The notes beneath the pieces are model-generated. The model saw nothing but the letters and a program-made list of their open reading frames with translations. It was not told the origin of the DNA and made no database searches. Of a stretch of 64,000 bases of DNA, positions 16,212 to 24,585 are shown one piece after another. Both the position numbers and the translations under genes were made by a program. Source of the DNA: DASYXZ01 sp035946625 (GTDB lineage: Bacteria > Acidobacteriota > Terriglobia > UBA7540); NCBI GenBank assembly GCA_035946625.1, contig DASYZE010000074.1, positions 1 to 64,000 on the forward strand, read 5' to 3'. Position 1 is the stretch's first letter, and each line of letters opens with the position of its first letter.

Positions 16212-16973
16212 ATGCCTATGGAACAACTCCTCCTGCCGCTCGCGCCCGCCGCTGAATTACCCGCCTTCCTGCCCCGTGATGCTTTCGCGCGCGCCTTCCG
16301 GCGCCTGGGCCTGAAACGCGCCGTGCCCGATTTCCAGGTGGAGTTCCGCTCCTTCGCCGGAATGCGCAGCACCATCCGATTGCACGAAAACCGGGCCCAG
16401 GTGCGCGTGTCGGACATTCTGGCCGAGGCCCCGCCCCTGGTTCTGGAAGCGCTGGCGGAAATCCTGCTGGCGCAACTTTTCCGGCGGCGCCCGTCGCGCG
16501 AGGCTCGCGAGTGTTATATGGCGTATACGTTCAAGCCCGGCGTGCGCCAGCGGATCGACGAAGCGCGCCGTCAGCGCGGATCGAAGCGCCTGCTCCCGGC
16601 CCGCGGCCGCCACTTCGATCTGGCAGAGATGTTTACCGCGCTGAATAAAAGCTTTTTTGCTGGCGAACTGCCCGCCGCGCGCCTGGGCTGGAGTCTGAAC
16701 CGCTCGCGCCGAACTTTGGGGAATTACGATGAGGCTCACCGGACCATCACCATCACGCGCTGGTTTGACTCGCCCTCGGTGCCGCGAACTCTGGTGGAGT
16801 ACGTGGTCTTTCACGAGATGCTGCACATGCGCTTCCCCACGGCCCGCAACGGCCATCGGCGGGTGGTCCACTCCGTCGAGTTTCGCAAGGCCGAAAAACA
16901 ATTCCCGAAATACGAGGCCGCGCTGCGCCAGTTGAAGCGGCTGACCGCCGGGCGGGCGGCGGGGCTGGATTAG
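16212..16973 (+). CDS. SprT-like zinc metallopeptidase (253 aa)
   Basis: The C-terminal half carries the metallopeptidase motif VFHEMLHMRFP (about residues 201-211) with HExxH zinc ligands. A downstream histidine in NGHRRVVHSVEFRKAE (about 217-232) can serve as the third ligand. The preceding ARLGWSLNRSRRTLGNYDEAHRTITITR strand pair matches the SprT-like/SprT fold core. SprT-like proteins include DNA-protein-crosslink proteases of the Spartan type and many uncharacterised bacterial peptidases. Here the N-terminal 100 residues are not recognised and have no zinc ribbon. No signal peptide is present, so it should be cytoplasmic. A start at the ATG at 16218 is equally possible. Confidence 0.78.
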   Translation: MPMEQLLLPLAPAAELPAFLPRDAFARAFRRLGLKRAVPDFQVEFRSFAGMRSTIRLHENRAQVRVSDILAEAPPLVLEALAEILLAQLFRRRPSREARECYMAYTFKPGVRQRIDEARRQRGSKRLLPARGRHFDLAEMFTALNKSFFAGELPAARLGWSLNRSRRTLGNYDEAHRTITITRWFDSPSVPRTLVEYVVFHEMLHMRFPTARNGHRRVVHSVEFRKAEKQFPKYEAALRQLKRLTAGRAAGLD

Positions 16974-16992
16974 CGCGCTGCTCATTCGCTGC

Positions 16993-17021
16993 TTGACATC
17001 ATGATGCCACGCGGATAGCGT
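16993..17021 (+). promoter_or_regulatory. Promoter with an embedded operator-like palindrome upstream of vapB
   Basis: TTGACA (16993-16998), a 17-base spacer and TAGCGT (17016-17021). The palindrome CATCATGATG (16997-17006) sits in the spacer, where an autoregulatory VapB-type complex would bind. An outer TTGAC/GTCAA pair (16993-16997 and 17020-17024) frames the whole element. Confidence 0.5.
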
Positions 17022-17027
17022 CAAGAG

Positions 17028-17273
17028 GTGCGAATAACAATCACCCTCGACCCGGTCGTCAACGCAAAGCTTCGGGCGGGAGTCCGCAGGTCGGGCAAAC
17101 CTTTCAAGTACGTTGTCAACGATCGCCTCCGCGTGGGAATCAACGCTCAATCTCAGGCGAGCGCGTCAAAGCCCTTTGTAGTCAAAGCCAGGCCCTTGGG
17201 GCTGCGTCCGGGTTTAAACTACGACAACATTGAAAAACTTTTAGATAAAATAGAAGGGCCGCTGCGCAAGTGA
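17028..17273 (+). CDS. VapB-type antitoxin (81 aa)
   Basis: It starts with GTG directly after AAGAG. The N-terminus VRITITLDPVVNAKLRAGVRRSGKPFKYVVNDRLRVGI has the classic layout of a ribbon-helix-helix or VapB family antitoxin (beta strand ITITLD, then a helix, then 'RSGKPFK.VVND'). The C-terminal PFVVKARPLGLRPGLNYDNIEKLLDKIEG is the toxin-wrapping tail, typical of antitoxins paired with PIN-domain toxins. Its stop overlaps a GTG (17270-17272) that opens a vapC frame. The antitoxin is intact while the toxin is not (see next entry). Confidence 0.8.
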   Translation: MRITITLDPVVNAKLRAGVRRSGKPFKYVVNDRLRVGINAQSQASASKPFVVKARPLGLRPGLNYDNIEKLLDKIEGPLRK

Positions 17274-17320
17274 TCGTTATTGACGCCAACCTTCTGCCCT
17301 ATGCTGCGGGTTTGTCTTAG
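17270..17320 (+). pseudogene. Truncated vapC PIN-domain toxin (16 codons remain)
   Basis: A GTG at 17270 overlaps the vapB stop. The frame reads VIVIDANLLPYAAGLS and then stops at TAG (17318-17320). This is the beginning of a PIN-domain toxin, including the first catalytic aspartate in VIDAN(L/I)L-Y. No further PIN sequence follows in any frame before the convergent permease gene ends at 17395, so the toxin is lost by truncation rather than by a single stop. The antitoxin therefore persists without a local cognate toxin. Confidence 0.8.
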
Positions 17321-17394
17321 TAGATCGTCTGGCTTCGATCCAATTAGGGGAAGTTCGCGCAAATACTTTTCGAATCGATTGTCGAAAATAAAAA

Positions 17395-19836
17395 TCACTC
17401 GCACCGCAATGCCACCATGGGGTCCACTTTCGTCGCTCGGCGAGCAGGGAGATAGGCCGCGAACGCGGCGGCAATTAACAGCAATGCTGTGACCCCCAGA
17501 AACGTGAGCGAATCCAGGCGGAAGATGCCAAAAAGCAGACTGCCCAGTGCGCGCGTTAAAGCCAAAGCGCAAGCAACACCAATGGCAAGCCCGGCGAGAG
17601 TCAACTTCATCGCGTAGCCCACCACGAGCCTGACCACATCCACGCGCTGCGCGCCTAGCGCCATGCGCACGCCTATTTCATTCGTTCGCTGGGCCACGGA
17701 ATATGTCATGACGGCGAATATCCCTGCCACCGCCAGCAGCAGGGCGACAACCCCGATGCCGACCATCATGTCAGCCGCATAATTCAGTCCAAAAACGCTA
17801 TCTGAAAAAAGTTGCTTCAATGTCCTGATGCCGTAAGCGGGCTGGTCGGGGTCTATGCTCCTGATCGCCGCGCGGGCCGATGCGGCCAGGGCGGCGGGAT
17901 CTCCATGGGTGCGGACTACAAAAGCGGTTAAAAGTCCCGGCGCTTGTGTAAAGGGAAAGTAGATGACCGGACCCGGCTGATCATCGATGGGAAACGTCTT
18001 GGTTGTCGCTGCCACGCCCACAATAACCCGCCACGGTTGATGCGATTCCTCCCGCCCCAGCTTGATGCGCTTGCCGATGGGATCCTGGTCAGGCCAAAGG
18101 CGGCGAGCCAGATTTGCGCTGACGATCGCCACGGGCGGAGCATCGGGTCCGTCTTCAGCCGTAAACACTCGCCCCTTCAGGAGGGCGATGCGCAGGGTGC
18201 GGAAGTAATCAGGGGAAATATCCTCCACAAGGGATCCGCGGCTCTCTCCGGGAGCGAGGGGAGGCTGGCCTTCCACAGTATATTCTTCCCAGTCTGTGTT
18301 CCAGCTATAGTCGGCAGGCAAGCTGGTGACTCTGGCCGCCGACTCAACGCCGGGGAGATGCTTCAACCTTTCCAACGCCTCATCGTAGAAATTCCTTCTA
18401 CGGTCATTGTCACGGTATTTCGCTCCGGAGAGGGCGACGTTGAAAGAGAGAACGTGGCTGCGATCGAACCCGGGGTCCTTGGCCAGCAGCTCGCCAAAGC
18501 CCCGTACCATGAGTCCTGCACCCACGAGCAGGATAAGCGCCAGAGCCACTTCTGTGACCACGAGCATCGCGCGCAGGCTGCGAGCACCAGCTCCCGAAGT
18601 TGTCCCTCGGCCGGCTTCCCTCAGCGCATCGTTGAGATCTGTGCGTGAGAGGTGCAAGGCCGGCGAGAGTCCGGCGAGGATCCCGGTAAGAACAGCGACC
18701 AAGGCCGTGAACGCCAGGACTCTCCAGTCAATTTCGATGTGGCTGGCCCCCGGAACGTTCTGAATGATCATGGGCGGGAAGGTTCGGCGCAGGAGGCTGA
18801 ATCCCCAGGCGGCAAAGGCAAGGCCTGCGAGCCCGCCCGCTATGGCAAGCATGATGCTTTCCACGAGCAATTGCCGCGCGATTTGCCATCGGCTGGCTCC
18901 CAGCGCGCGCCGCATCACAATCTCCTTCTGGCGAGTCGTGGCGCGGGCCAACTGCAAGTTCGCTACATTGGAGCAGGCGAGCAAGAGGACAAAAGCGGCA
19001 GCGCCCGCCAGCACCAGAAGAAGCTGCGGCCCGGTTCCCTGGGTAAGCGAATCGACTAGGCCCACAACTTTGGCGCCATGGCCGGCGTTAGTCTGGGGGT
19101 ACTCGCGCTCCAGCCGCGCCGCAATCGCCTCCAGGTCCGCCTGCGCTTGCGAGGCGGAAACTCCCGGCTTTAAGCGGCCAAGCAGTTGCAGAGTCTGATT
19201 GGCGCGGTCCGCCTGCTCGGCAGGGGTGAAATCGAATGCAGACCAAATATCGGTCCCCGGAGGATAATCCATTTCCTCCGGCATGACGCCCACGATGTCG
19301 AATTTTTCGCCGTCCAATTGCACGCTTTTACCAATTACGGAAGGGTCAGCGCCCAGATGTTGTTGCCAGAATTGATGGCCGAGGACCACTACGGGCACAT
19401 GGCCGGGTTGGAAATCAGGGGCGGAAATCGGCCGGCCTAGCTGCGCCGGGATTCCAAAAAGCGGAAAGAACTGGGCTGAAACCTGATAACTCCGCATCAC
19501 CCGCTCGGCGGCGCCCGCCCCGGTGAGATTCACGCTCCAACGGCGATAGGCGGCGAGCTTTTCGAATCCCTTAGCCTGGTCTTTCCAGTCGCGGAAATCG
19601 GCGGCCGACAAGCCGAAATCCTGGTCTTGCTGCTGGCGTGCCGTTTCGTAGACGTTCATGATTCGGTCAATATTCTTGAAAGCGAAGGGGCGCAAAATGA
19701 GGGCGTTGACGAAGCTGAAGACATTGGTTACGGCCGCGATCGCGAACGCTAAGGTAAGCACCGAGACGGCCGTGAAGCCAGGATTATTCCCCAGCACCCG
19801 CAAGCCAAACCGCAAGTCTTGTCGAATTCCTTCCAT
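17395..19836 (-). CDS. MacB/FtsX-type ABC permease of the acidobacterial duplicated (ADOP) type
   Basis: An 813-residue integral membrane protein beginning MEGIRQDLRFGLRVLGNNPGFTAVSVLTLAFAIAA, the standard opening of ADOP permeases (acidobacterial duplicated orphan permease). It comprises two FtsX modules: an N-terminal TM helix, a MacB-like periplasmic domain with GIPAQLGRPISAPDFQPGHVPVVVLGHQFW, three TM helices (about residues 270-400), then a second copy with AMLVVTEVALALILLVGAGL, another periplasmic domain and a final TM triplet with the signature QRTNEIGVRMALGAQ. No ATPase gene is adjacent, consistent with the family name. Transport substrate is unknown; these are often assumed to export peptides or act in envelope mechanotransmission. 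It lies downstream of the kinase gene on the same strand. Confidence 0.9.
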   Translation of the reverse strand: MEGIRQDLRFGLRVLGNNPGFTAVSVLTLAFAIAAVTNVFSFVNALILRPFAFKNIDRIMNVYETARQQQDQDFGLSAADFRDWKDQAKGFEKLAAYRRWSVNLTGAGAAERVMRSYQVSAQFFPLFGIPAQLGRPISAPDFQPGHVPVVVLGHQFWQQHLGADPSVIGKSVQLDGEKFDIVGVMPEEMDYPPGTDIWSAFDFTPAEQADRANQTLQLLGRLKPGVSASQAQADLEAIAARLEREYPQTNAGHGAKVVGLVDSLTQGTGPQLLLVLAGAAAFVLLLACSNVANLQLARATTRQKEIVMRRALGASRWQIARQLLVESIMLAIAGGLAGLAFAAWGFSLLRRTFPPMIIQNVPGASHIEIDWRVLAFTALVAVLTGILAGLSPALHLSRTDLNDALREAGRGTTSGAGARSLRAMLVVTEVALALILLVGAGLMVRGFGELLAKDPGFDRSHVLSFNVALSGAKYRDNDRRRNFYDEALERLKHLPGVESAARVTSLPADYSWNTDWEEYTVEGQPPLAPGESRGSLVEDISPDYFRTLRIALLKGRVFTAEDGPDAPPVAIVSANLARRLWPDQDPIGKRIKLGREESHQPWRVIVGVAATTKTFPIDDQPGPVIYFPFTQAPGLLTAFVVRTHGDPAALAASARAAIRSIDPDQPAYGIRTLKQLFSDSVFGLNYAADMMVGIGVVALLLAVAGIFAVMTYSVAQRTNEIGVRMALGAQRVDVVRLVVGYAMKLTLAGLAIGVACALALTRALGSLLFGIFRLDSLTFLGVTALLLIAAAFAAYLPARRATKVDPMVALRCE

Positions 19837-19843
19837 CTTTTTT

Positions 19844-19903
19844 GTAGCGGCGGTCTATGACCGCCGGTCTTTTTCCGTTCCGGCGGTCATAGACCGCCGC
19901 TAC
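19844..19903. repeat. BIME-like inverted pair with GTAG/CTAC ends between kinase and permease genes
   Basis: A 24-base arm (19844-19867, beginning GTAGCGGCGGTC) is exactly complementary to 19880-19903 (ending GACCGCCGCTAC) across a 12-base T-rich loop. Each arm is itself a small palindrome (GGCGGTCTATGACCGCC). It occupies the 71-base gap between the kinase stop and the permease start and may modulate expression between them. Confidence 0.8.
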
Positions 19904-19907
19904 AACT

Positions 19908-22487
19908 CTATTCAAACGCCAGTTTGGCGCGCTGGTAGCCGGTCCGTAAAGACGACTGAAATGCGATCGCGGCCGCAGCAAAGATGGCCAATCCCAGGAC
20001 CACAAAGTCAATCCATTGTTCAAGCGAGCCGGTCGGCTCGAACATGACCAGCAGGCGATAGTTTTGCAAGCAGAATACAAGAGTAAAAACAGCCCAAAAG
20101 ACGGTCAACATATCGAAACGCTGGTAGCACAGCGACAAAACCAGGCATTCGATGAGCAGGAGCACGACCTTCCAATGGTAGGGCTGAACCGCTCCCAGAT
20201 AAATTATTGGGCCGGACAGTAGGGCGGCAGTTAGCGCCGAGGCGGCAAGCACGGATACCCAGGCGCGTCGTAACAACCGGGAGATCAAGGAAACTGTAAA
20301 CGTAAGCGAAAAGGAGATGGCCATTCCATTCCAAAACGCCCAAAGGGCGACGCCCCCGGTTGTCCACGACCTATTAAGAAATTGGGTTCTCGGTTGAATG
20401 ATCTGATTGAAACTGTCCAGCCGCATGGGCATGTGGGTGGTGCCCGCCCAAACCATGAGAGAGTCCAGGCCCAGTAAGGCCAGCCCGAGGAGACTCCCGC
20501 GCAGAACAGCAAGCCCTAAAGATTGCGGTGCATTTTTTCCCGCAAGCCGCCGAGTCAAGCTTAAGAACTTGGCCGGGGCCGCTCTTTGAACCGCACATTC
20601 GAGGGCGACAGACACGCAGAAACCAATGAAAGTTATCACAATGGCCGGACCTAGTTGCGAGACGAGCAGTGGGAAGAAAGGCTCGTCAGGCAGCCCGCGC
20701 CAGCTATTCCATGCCCAGCAAGCAATCAGCCCGGCAATGAATACCACTCGCCAGTGAGCCATCCAATTAGCTCGACGCCTTTGGATAAAACCTATGATCA
20801 TGGCGGGGAAAAACACGAGCCCCACCAACGAAACCTGACGGGCATAATAATCGAAATCGTAGTCAACGGGCGCCGAAAAGTATGAATTGAGATAGCGGAT
20901 CGCATGGCCTACCAGGCGAACTTCGTAGCGCTTCTTGAGTCCGTGATAATTCTTCGCGTCCACCCAAGTGAACAGGGTGGTCGCCGGCCCGGAAGAGATG
21001 TCGTTCTCTGCGGAATCTGCGCGGAGAAGCGACGGGTCAACTCCAAAAAAGTTTCTGATGGCGTTTTCCGCCAGTGGCCTCGCCTCTTCAATTGAGAGCT
21101 TTTCGCTGGCAGCCGTACTGGAGTAGTCGCCCGCAAACTTTTGAAGAGCGCCACGGTTGTCTATTACGACCTGGGTTCCCTTCTCGCCGCCGGTGTAATA
21201 CTTCTTTTCAATCCAATGCAGCTCCCATAACCAGCATGGCGCCGTGCCGCCAAGAAGTTCAAGGGCTGTCGGCGCGCCCGCAGTCTTGGCGAGATAGTCA
21301 TACTGTACCTCACACCCCCAGACGTTAAGCTTTCTCACCCCAATTGGGGACACGCCGAGTCTCTGCAAGTTCTCCTGAGCGATGCGAAGCAAGACGCTAC
21401 TGTCGAAAGAAACCTTGTTCCGCTGCGCAATGCTGGTGCGATTGAAGAAGGGGAAGAAGAGTGCCAGACCGGCGATGCCGGCGGCCACCAGCAGCCAATC
21501 GCTTCGTTGCCAGCGAGTGAGGTGAACCGGGAGTTCGGTTTCTTCGCTCACTGAGGGCTTCGCTTCCGGCGTCTCGTTCAGCGCCGCTTCGAGTTCCTGG
21601 GCGGACTGAAATCGTTTGGCCGGGTTCTTCTCCAGGCACTTCCAGATAGCGCGGTCCAGGAAGCCGGGCAGCAGTCGCTCGACTTCGCGCGGCGGCGTGG
21701 GTGTTTCATGAACGTGCTTGTGCAGGAAAGCCGCCGGGGTGTCGGCGTGGAAGGTGCGGTGGCCAGTGAACATCTCGTAGAGAATCAGGCCGAGTGAATA
21801 AATATCGCTGCGCGCGTCGGCGGGCTTGCCTTCGGCCTGCTCGGGGCTCATGTAGGCGGGCGTGCCAATGTGGGCGCTGGTTTGCGTGGCGCCTCCTCCG
21901 ATAGAATGGGCTATCCCAAAGTCCATCACCTTGGCCGTGCCTTGTTTATCAATCAAGATGTTTTCCGGTTTCAAATCGCGGTGGACGACACCTTGGGCGT
22001 GAGCCTCGGCGAGCGCGCCGCAGATTTGCGACGCCCACTCAAGGCCCCGCCGGAGGGGGACGCCGCCAAAGCGGGCGAGAATCTGCCGCAGGTTGTCGCC
22101 GCCCACGTACTCCATGGCAATGACCACGGTCGATTCGAAGCGAAGGAGTTCGTACGTCCGGCAGAGGCTCTTGTGGGTGATTTTACGAGCCAGGCGCAAT
22201 TCGGATTTGAAGCGTTCCAGGGTTTCGGGAAGGCTGGCAATCTCGGGCTTCAATACTTTGAGAGCGACGATTTCGCCGGTCTCACGGTCGCGAGCTTTGT
22301 AGACAACTCCCATGCCACCCCGCCCGAGTTCGGCGAGGATGTCGTAGCGCTGCTGCAACGGCTTATGAGTGGGGTCAGCCAGGCTGGAATTAGATGCTGG
22401 CGATAGCGGAAGCGAAGGATCGCCTATCGTCGGCTGGTCAGAGCCATCGGCGATTGGCGGACCCGGCTTCTGGTCCTCATTGTCCAC
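19908..22487 (-). CDS. Serine/threonine protein kinase with polytopic membrane C-terminus
   Basis: An 859-residue protein starting at GTG with GGAG upstream. An intrinsically disordered acidic/proline N-terminus (1-45) leads to a PknB-type kinase domain: glycine loop GRGGMG (55-60), VALK lysine (77), HRDLKPEN (169-176), DFG (189-191), APE-like GTPAYMSPEQ, and WKCLEKNPAKRFQSAQEL at the end (about 310). All catalytic residues are present, so it should be active. A single TM helix (about residues 331-348) precedes an extracytoplasmic domain of about 200 residues. About nine further hydrophobic segments (about 560-850) follow, with no PASTA, TPR or WD40 sensor. I do not recognise the membrane part. 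It shares a strand with the permease (downstream) and the sigma factor (upstream); a regulatory link is an inference. Confidence 0.88.
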   Translation of the reverse strand: MDNEDQKPGPPIADGSDQPTIGDPSLPLSPASNSSLADPTHKPLQQRYDILAELGRGGMGVVYKARDRETGEIVALKVLKPEIASLPETLERFKSELRLARKITHKSLCRTYELLRFESTVVIAMEYVGGDNLRQILARFGGVPLRRGLEWASQICGALAEAHAQGVVHRDLKPENILIDKQGTAKVMDFGIAHSIGGGATQTSAHIGTPAYMSPEQAEGKPADARSDIYSLGLILYEMFTGHRTFHADTPAAFLHKHVHETPTPPREVERLLPGFLDRAIWKCLEKNPAKRFQSAQELEAALNETPEAKPSVSEETELPVHLTRWQRSDWLLVAAGIAGLALFFPFFNRTSIAQRNKVSFDSSVLLRIAQENLQRLGVSPIGVRKLNVWGCEVQYDYLAKTAGAPTALELLGGTAPCWLWELHWIEKKYYTGGEKGTQVVIDNRGALQKFAGDYSSTAASEKLSIEEARPLAENAIRNFFGVDPSLLRADSAENDISSGPATTLFTWVDAKNYHGLKKRYEVRLVGHAIRYLNSYFSAPVDYDFDYYARQVSLVGLVFFPAMIIGFIQRRRANWMAHWRVVFIAGLIACWAWNSWRGLPDEPFFPLLVSQLGPAIVITFIGFCVSVALECAVQRAAPAKFLSLTRRLAGKNAPQSLGLAVLRGSLLGLALLGLDSLMVWAGTTHMPMRLDSFNQIIQPRTQFLNRSWTTGGVALWAFWNGMAISFSLTFTVSLISRLLRRAWVSVLAASALTAALLSGPIIYLGAVQPYHWKVVLLLIECLVLSLCYQRFDMLTVFWAVFTLVFCLQNYRLLVMFEPTGSLEQWIDFVVLGLAIFAAAAIAFQSSLRTGYQRAKLAFE

Positions 22488-22719
22488 CGCAGAAGTTCTC
22501 CGTGGTCATTGAATTCTATGATCCCTTTGGATTATGCCCTCGCTGCCCACAGCATACAATCGTGCCCGCACGATGGCAAGACCGGAAGGAGCGCCTGAAA
22601 TGCGGAGTGGATGGAGCATTTGAAAAGCAGAGAAAAACACAATCTAAGGGAGGCGCAGGCAATTTAACGAGGAAGAATTTCAAATTTTATGGATCAAATT
22701 TCCATTTTCCGTTTTTCCG

Positions 22720-23628
22720 TCACACAGCATTCAACCCATCCAGCATAGGACCCGGGCAACGCTGGGGCTCGCGGGAAAGGGACTTGACGGCTTTTCGCAG
22801 GCGAACCAGTGCGGCAGAATGGAGTTGAGAGACGCGCGATTCGTCGATTCTCAATTGCGAGCCGATTTGCTTCATGGTGCGCTCGCGGGCGTAGTACAGG
22901 CATATGATCAAGCGCTCGCGTACCGAAAGACTGGTAAGGGCGCGGTTCAGAATATCGATTTTCTCGCGGCGATAGCAAAGGGCGAATTGATCTTCGTTGC
23001 TTTTCGCAGGAAGGCTTTCCGCCGTGGGCTGCGGCTCCGTCGCGTACCCCCTGGGTCGCAACCAATCAATGCCCAGGGGCTGAAATTCCCGCACCCTTCT
23101 ATACCAGTTCTTTAGGCTGATGCCTTGCGCCTGCGCCATCTCCTGGTCGCCGGCCGGATGGCCCAGCCGCGCTTCCAATTCGCTGTGAACTTTTTCCGCT
23201 TGCTTGATCTTTCGGCGCAGATCGCGCGAGGCGCCGTCCATGCTGCGCAGGCTGTCCAGGATGGCTCCGCGTATGCGATGCTGGGCGTAGCTTTCGATCT
23301 TCACCCGCTTGCTCGGGTCAAACTTCCGCACCGCATCCACCAGGCCCACCGACCCGGCGCCCACCAGGTCATCCACTTCGATGTGGGCGGGAAGGTGGGC
23401 GCGCATCTTTCTTGCCACCCGCTGCAGCAACGGGAACAGGTCGGCCGCGCTCTGGTTTTGGTCCGCTTCAATTCGACCCATCCGGTTCGTCGGCGCACAC
23501 GCCTCGCCGCCCGGCTGCCCGCAAAACTTCCGCCCTTGGTCCAAAGTTTGAAAACCGGCAGGGCGCAATCTGCCGGTGGAATTGCTGCCGCGATAATGGC
23601 TTTCCGAGGTTGCGAATTGAGTTCCCAT
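22720..23628 (-). CDS. FliA/WhiG-type (group 3) sigma-70 family factor
   Basis: A 302-residue protein with a start (ATG at 23628) preceded by AAAGGGG. A shorter start at 23481 would give 253 residues, nearer the family norm, but lacks a good ribosome site. Region 2: RMGRIEADQNQSAADLFPLLQRVARKM, VDDLVGAGSVGLVDAVRKFDPSKRVKIESYAQHRIRGAILDSLR, which is the FliA/WhiG hallmark. Region 3: RDLRRKIKQAEKVHSELEARLGHPAGDQEMAQAQGI. Region 4: LTSLSVRERLIICLYYARERTMKQIGSQLRIDESRVSQLHSAALVRLR. FliA-type factors direct flagellar or developmental regulons. No flagellar gene is in the window, so its regulon is unknown. The N-terminal 49 residues have no match in my memory of the family. Confidence 0.88.
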   Translation of the reverse strand: MGTQFATSESHYRGSNSTGRLRPAGFQTLDQGRKFCGQPGGEACAPTNRMGRIEADQNQSAADLFPLLQRVARKMRAHLPAHIEVDDLVGAGSVGLVDAVRKFDPSKRVKIESYAQHRIRGAILDSLRSMDGASRDLRRKIKQAEKVHSELEARLGHPAGDQEMAQAQGISLKNWYRRVREFQPLGIDWLRPRGYATEPQPTAESLPAKSNEDQFALCYRREKIDILNRALTSLSVRERLIICLYYARERTMKQIGSQLRIDESRVSQLHSAALVRLRKAVKSLSREPQRCPGPMLDGLNAV

Positions 23629-24107
23629 TCAGTGCCCCTTTCGATTAAAAGTTGGGGCGCGCGCCTGTCGCATTTCAAAGTCGCCCGCCCCTCGATGAAA
23701 CTGTGCCGTCGTCCACACGGAACGGCCTGCTTCCGCTTTTCGATGACATTTACGCTTTCAGGAATTAACCCACGCAGCATTGATTTGTGCACGCGGCGTG
23801 CCGTGTTTGCTGAAGGGTTAATAAAAGCGCCGGCTATCCCCGCGCTTAAGGCCGGTGCGCCAGATGGCAGAGGGAAAATACCGAAATGGCGGTTCGCCAA
23901 TCTCACCCGCGCGTCCGCGCCTCTGGCCTTGCCTGGAACTCTCCTTAATTCAAAGGCATGGACGCGTGGATTTGAGCGCGAAACGGGCAGCCAGGACTCG
24001 CCCGCCATCGAATTGTTCCGCTCCCTTGCGCTAACGAGTTTTTCGCCAAAATTTATGTCGGAATTCTTCCGCCCGGCAATTTCCCACACCGTGATCCCAC
24101 TGGGCCC

Positions 24108-24122
24108 GTTCCAAAACGGGAC
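24108..24122. promoter_or_regulatory. Operator-like dyad GTTCC-N5-GGGAC (copy 1)
   Basis: GTTCCAAAACGGGAC; the two 5-base half-sites are complementary allowing one G-T type difference. The first member of a repeated set. Confidence 0.45.
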
Positions 24123-24317
24123 AGCGCCCATGGACCGCCCGCCTCCGCCAGTCGCGCGGGCAGGCCGTTGCCGGCCTTCCAAATTTCGTTCAAATGAAAT
24201 GCGGGGGCCGGATGCGCGGCCCTTTCTTTCCCCCTCCGGCTCGAAATCACGGCGCCCATGGGAGGCACCATGTCCGCTCCCAGAGCGGGTTTGGTGCGGT
24301 CAGGAATTATTTTTGGT

Positions 24318-24332
24318 GTCCCCTCATGGGAC
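24318..24332. promoter_or_regulatory. Operator-like dyad GTCCC-N5-GGGAC (copy 2)
   Basis: GTCCCCTCATGGGAC; half-sites GTCCC and GGGAC are perfectly complementary. Confidence 0.45.
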
Positions 24333-24432
24333 GCGTCGAAAAGGCCGAAAGAACAGTGATGGGCCAAGGCAGGCTGGGTGGAAGCATGATAATCGGCTCA
24401 CTCCAAAATCCCTGGTTGACAATTTTGAACTC

Positions 24433-24447
24433 GTCCCAAAATGGAAC
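24433..24447. promoter_or_regulatory. Operator-like dyad GTCCC-N5-GGAAC (copy 3)
   Basis: GTCCCAAAATGGAAC, 139 bases before the start of the next gene. It shares the AAAAT-type centre with copies 1 and 4. Confidence 0.45.
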
Positions 24448-24585
24448 GGGGCTCGTCCCGGCCTCATGCCTCGCTCAGAGCGGAAGTTCGCGGGGCAATT
24501 TTCGGTTGTTTTATATTGCGGCAATATTCCTTACTCACACGGTGTGGCATTTTGCTGGGTCATGATTTGACAAGGGGTTAGCAAG

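Larger units (their letters stand above)
23629..24585. other. 957-base gene-free stretch containing a cluster of dyads
   Basis: No supported gene in either strand: the long open frames here run antisense through the sigma factor and have no protein-like composition. The notable content is a set of 15-base dyads of the form GTYCC-N5-GGRAC at 24108-24122, 24318-24332 and 24433-24447, listed separately. Confidence 0.6.

Noticed and set aside
23125..24570. A 481-codon plus-strand frame spanning the sigma-factor gene and the gap upstream
   Set aside because: It runs antisense to the well-supported sigma factor; its composition is low-complexity Arg/Pro/Ser with no domain. It is a GC-rich shadow.
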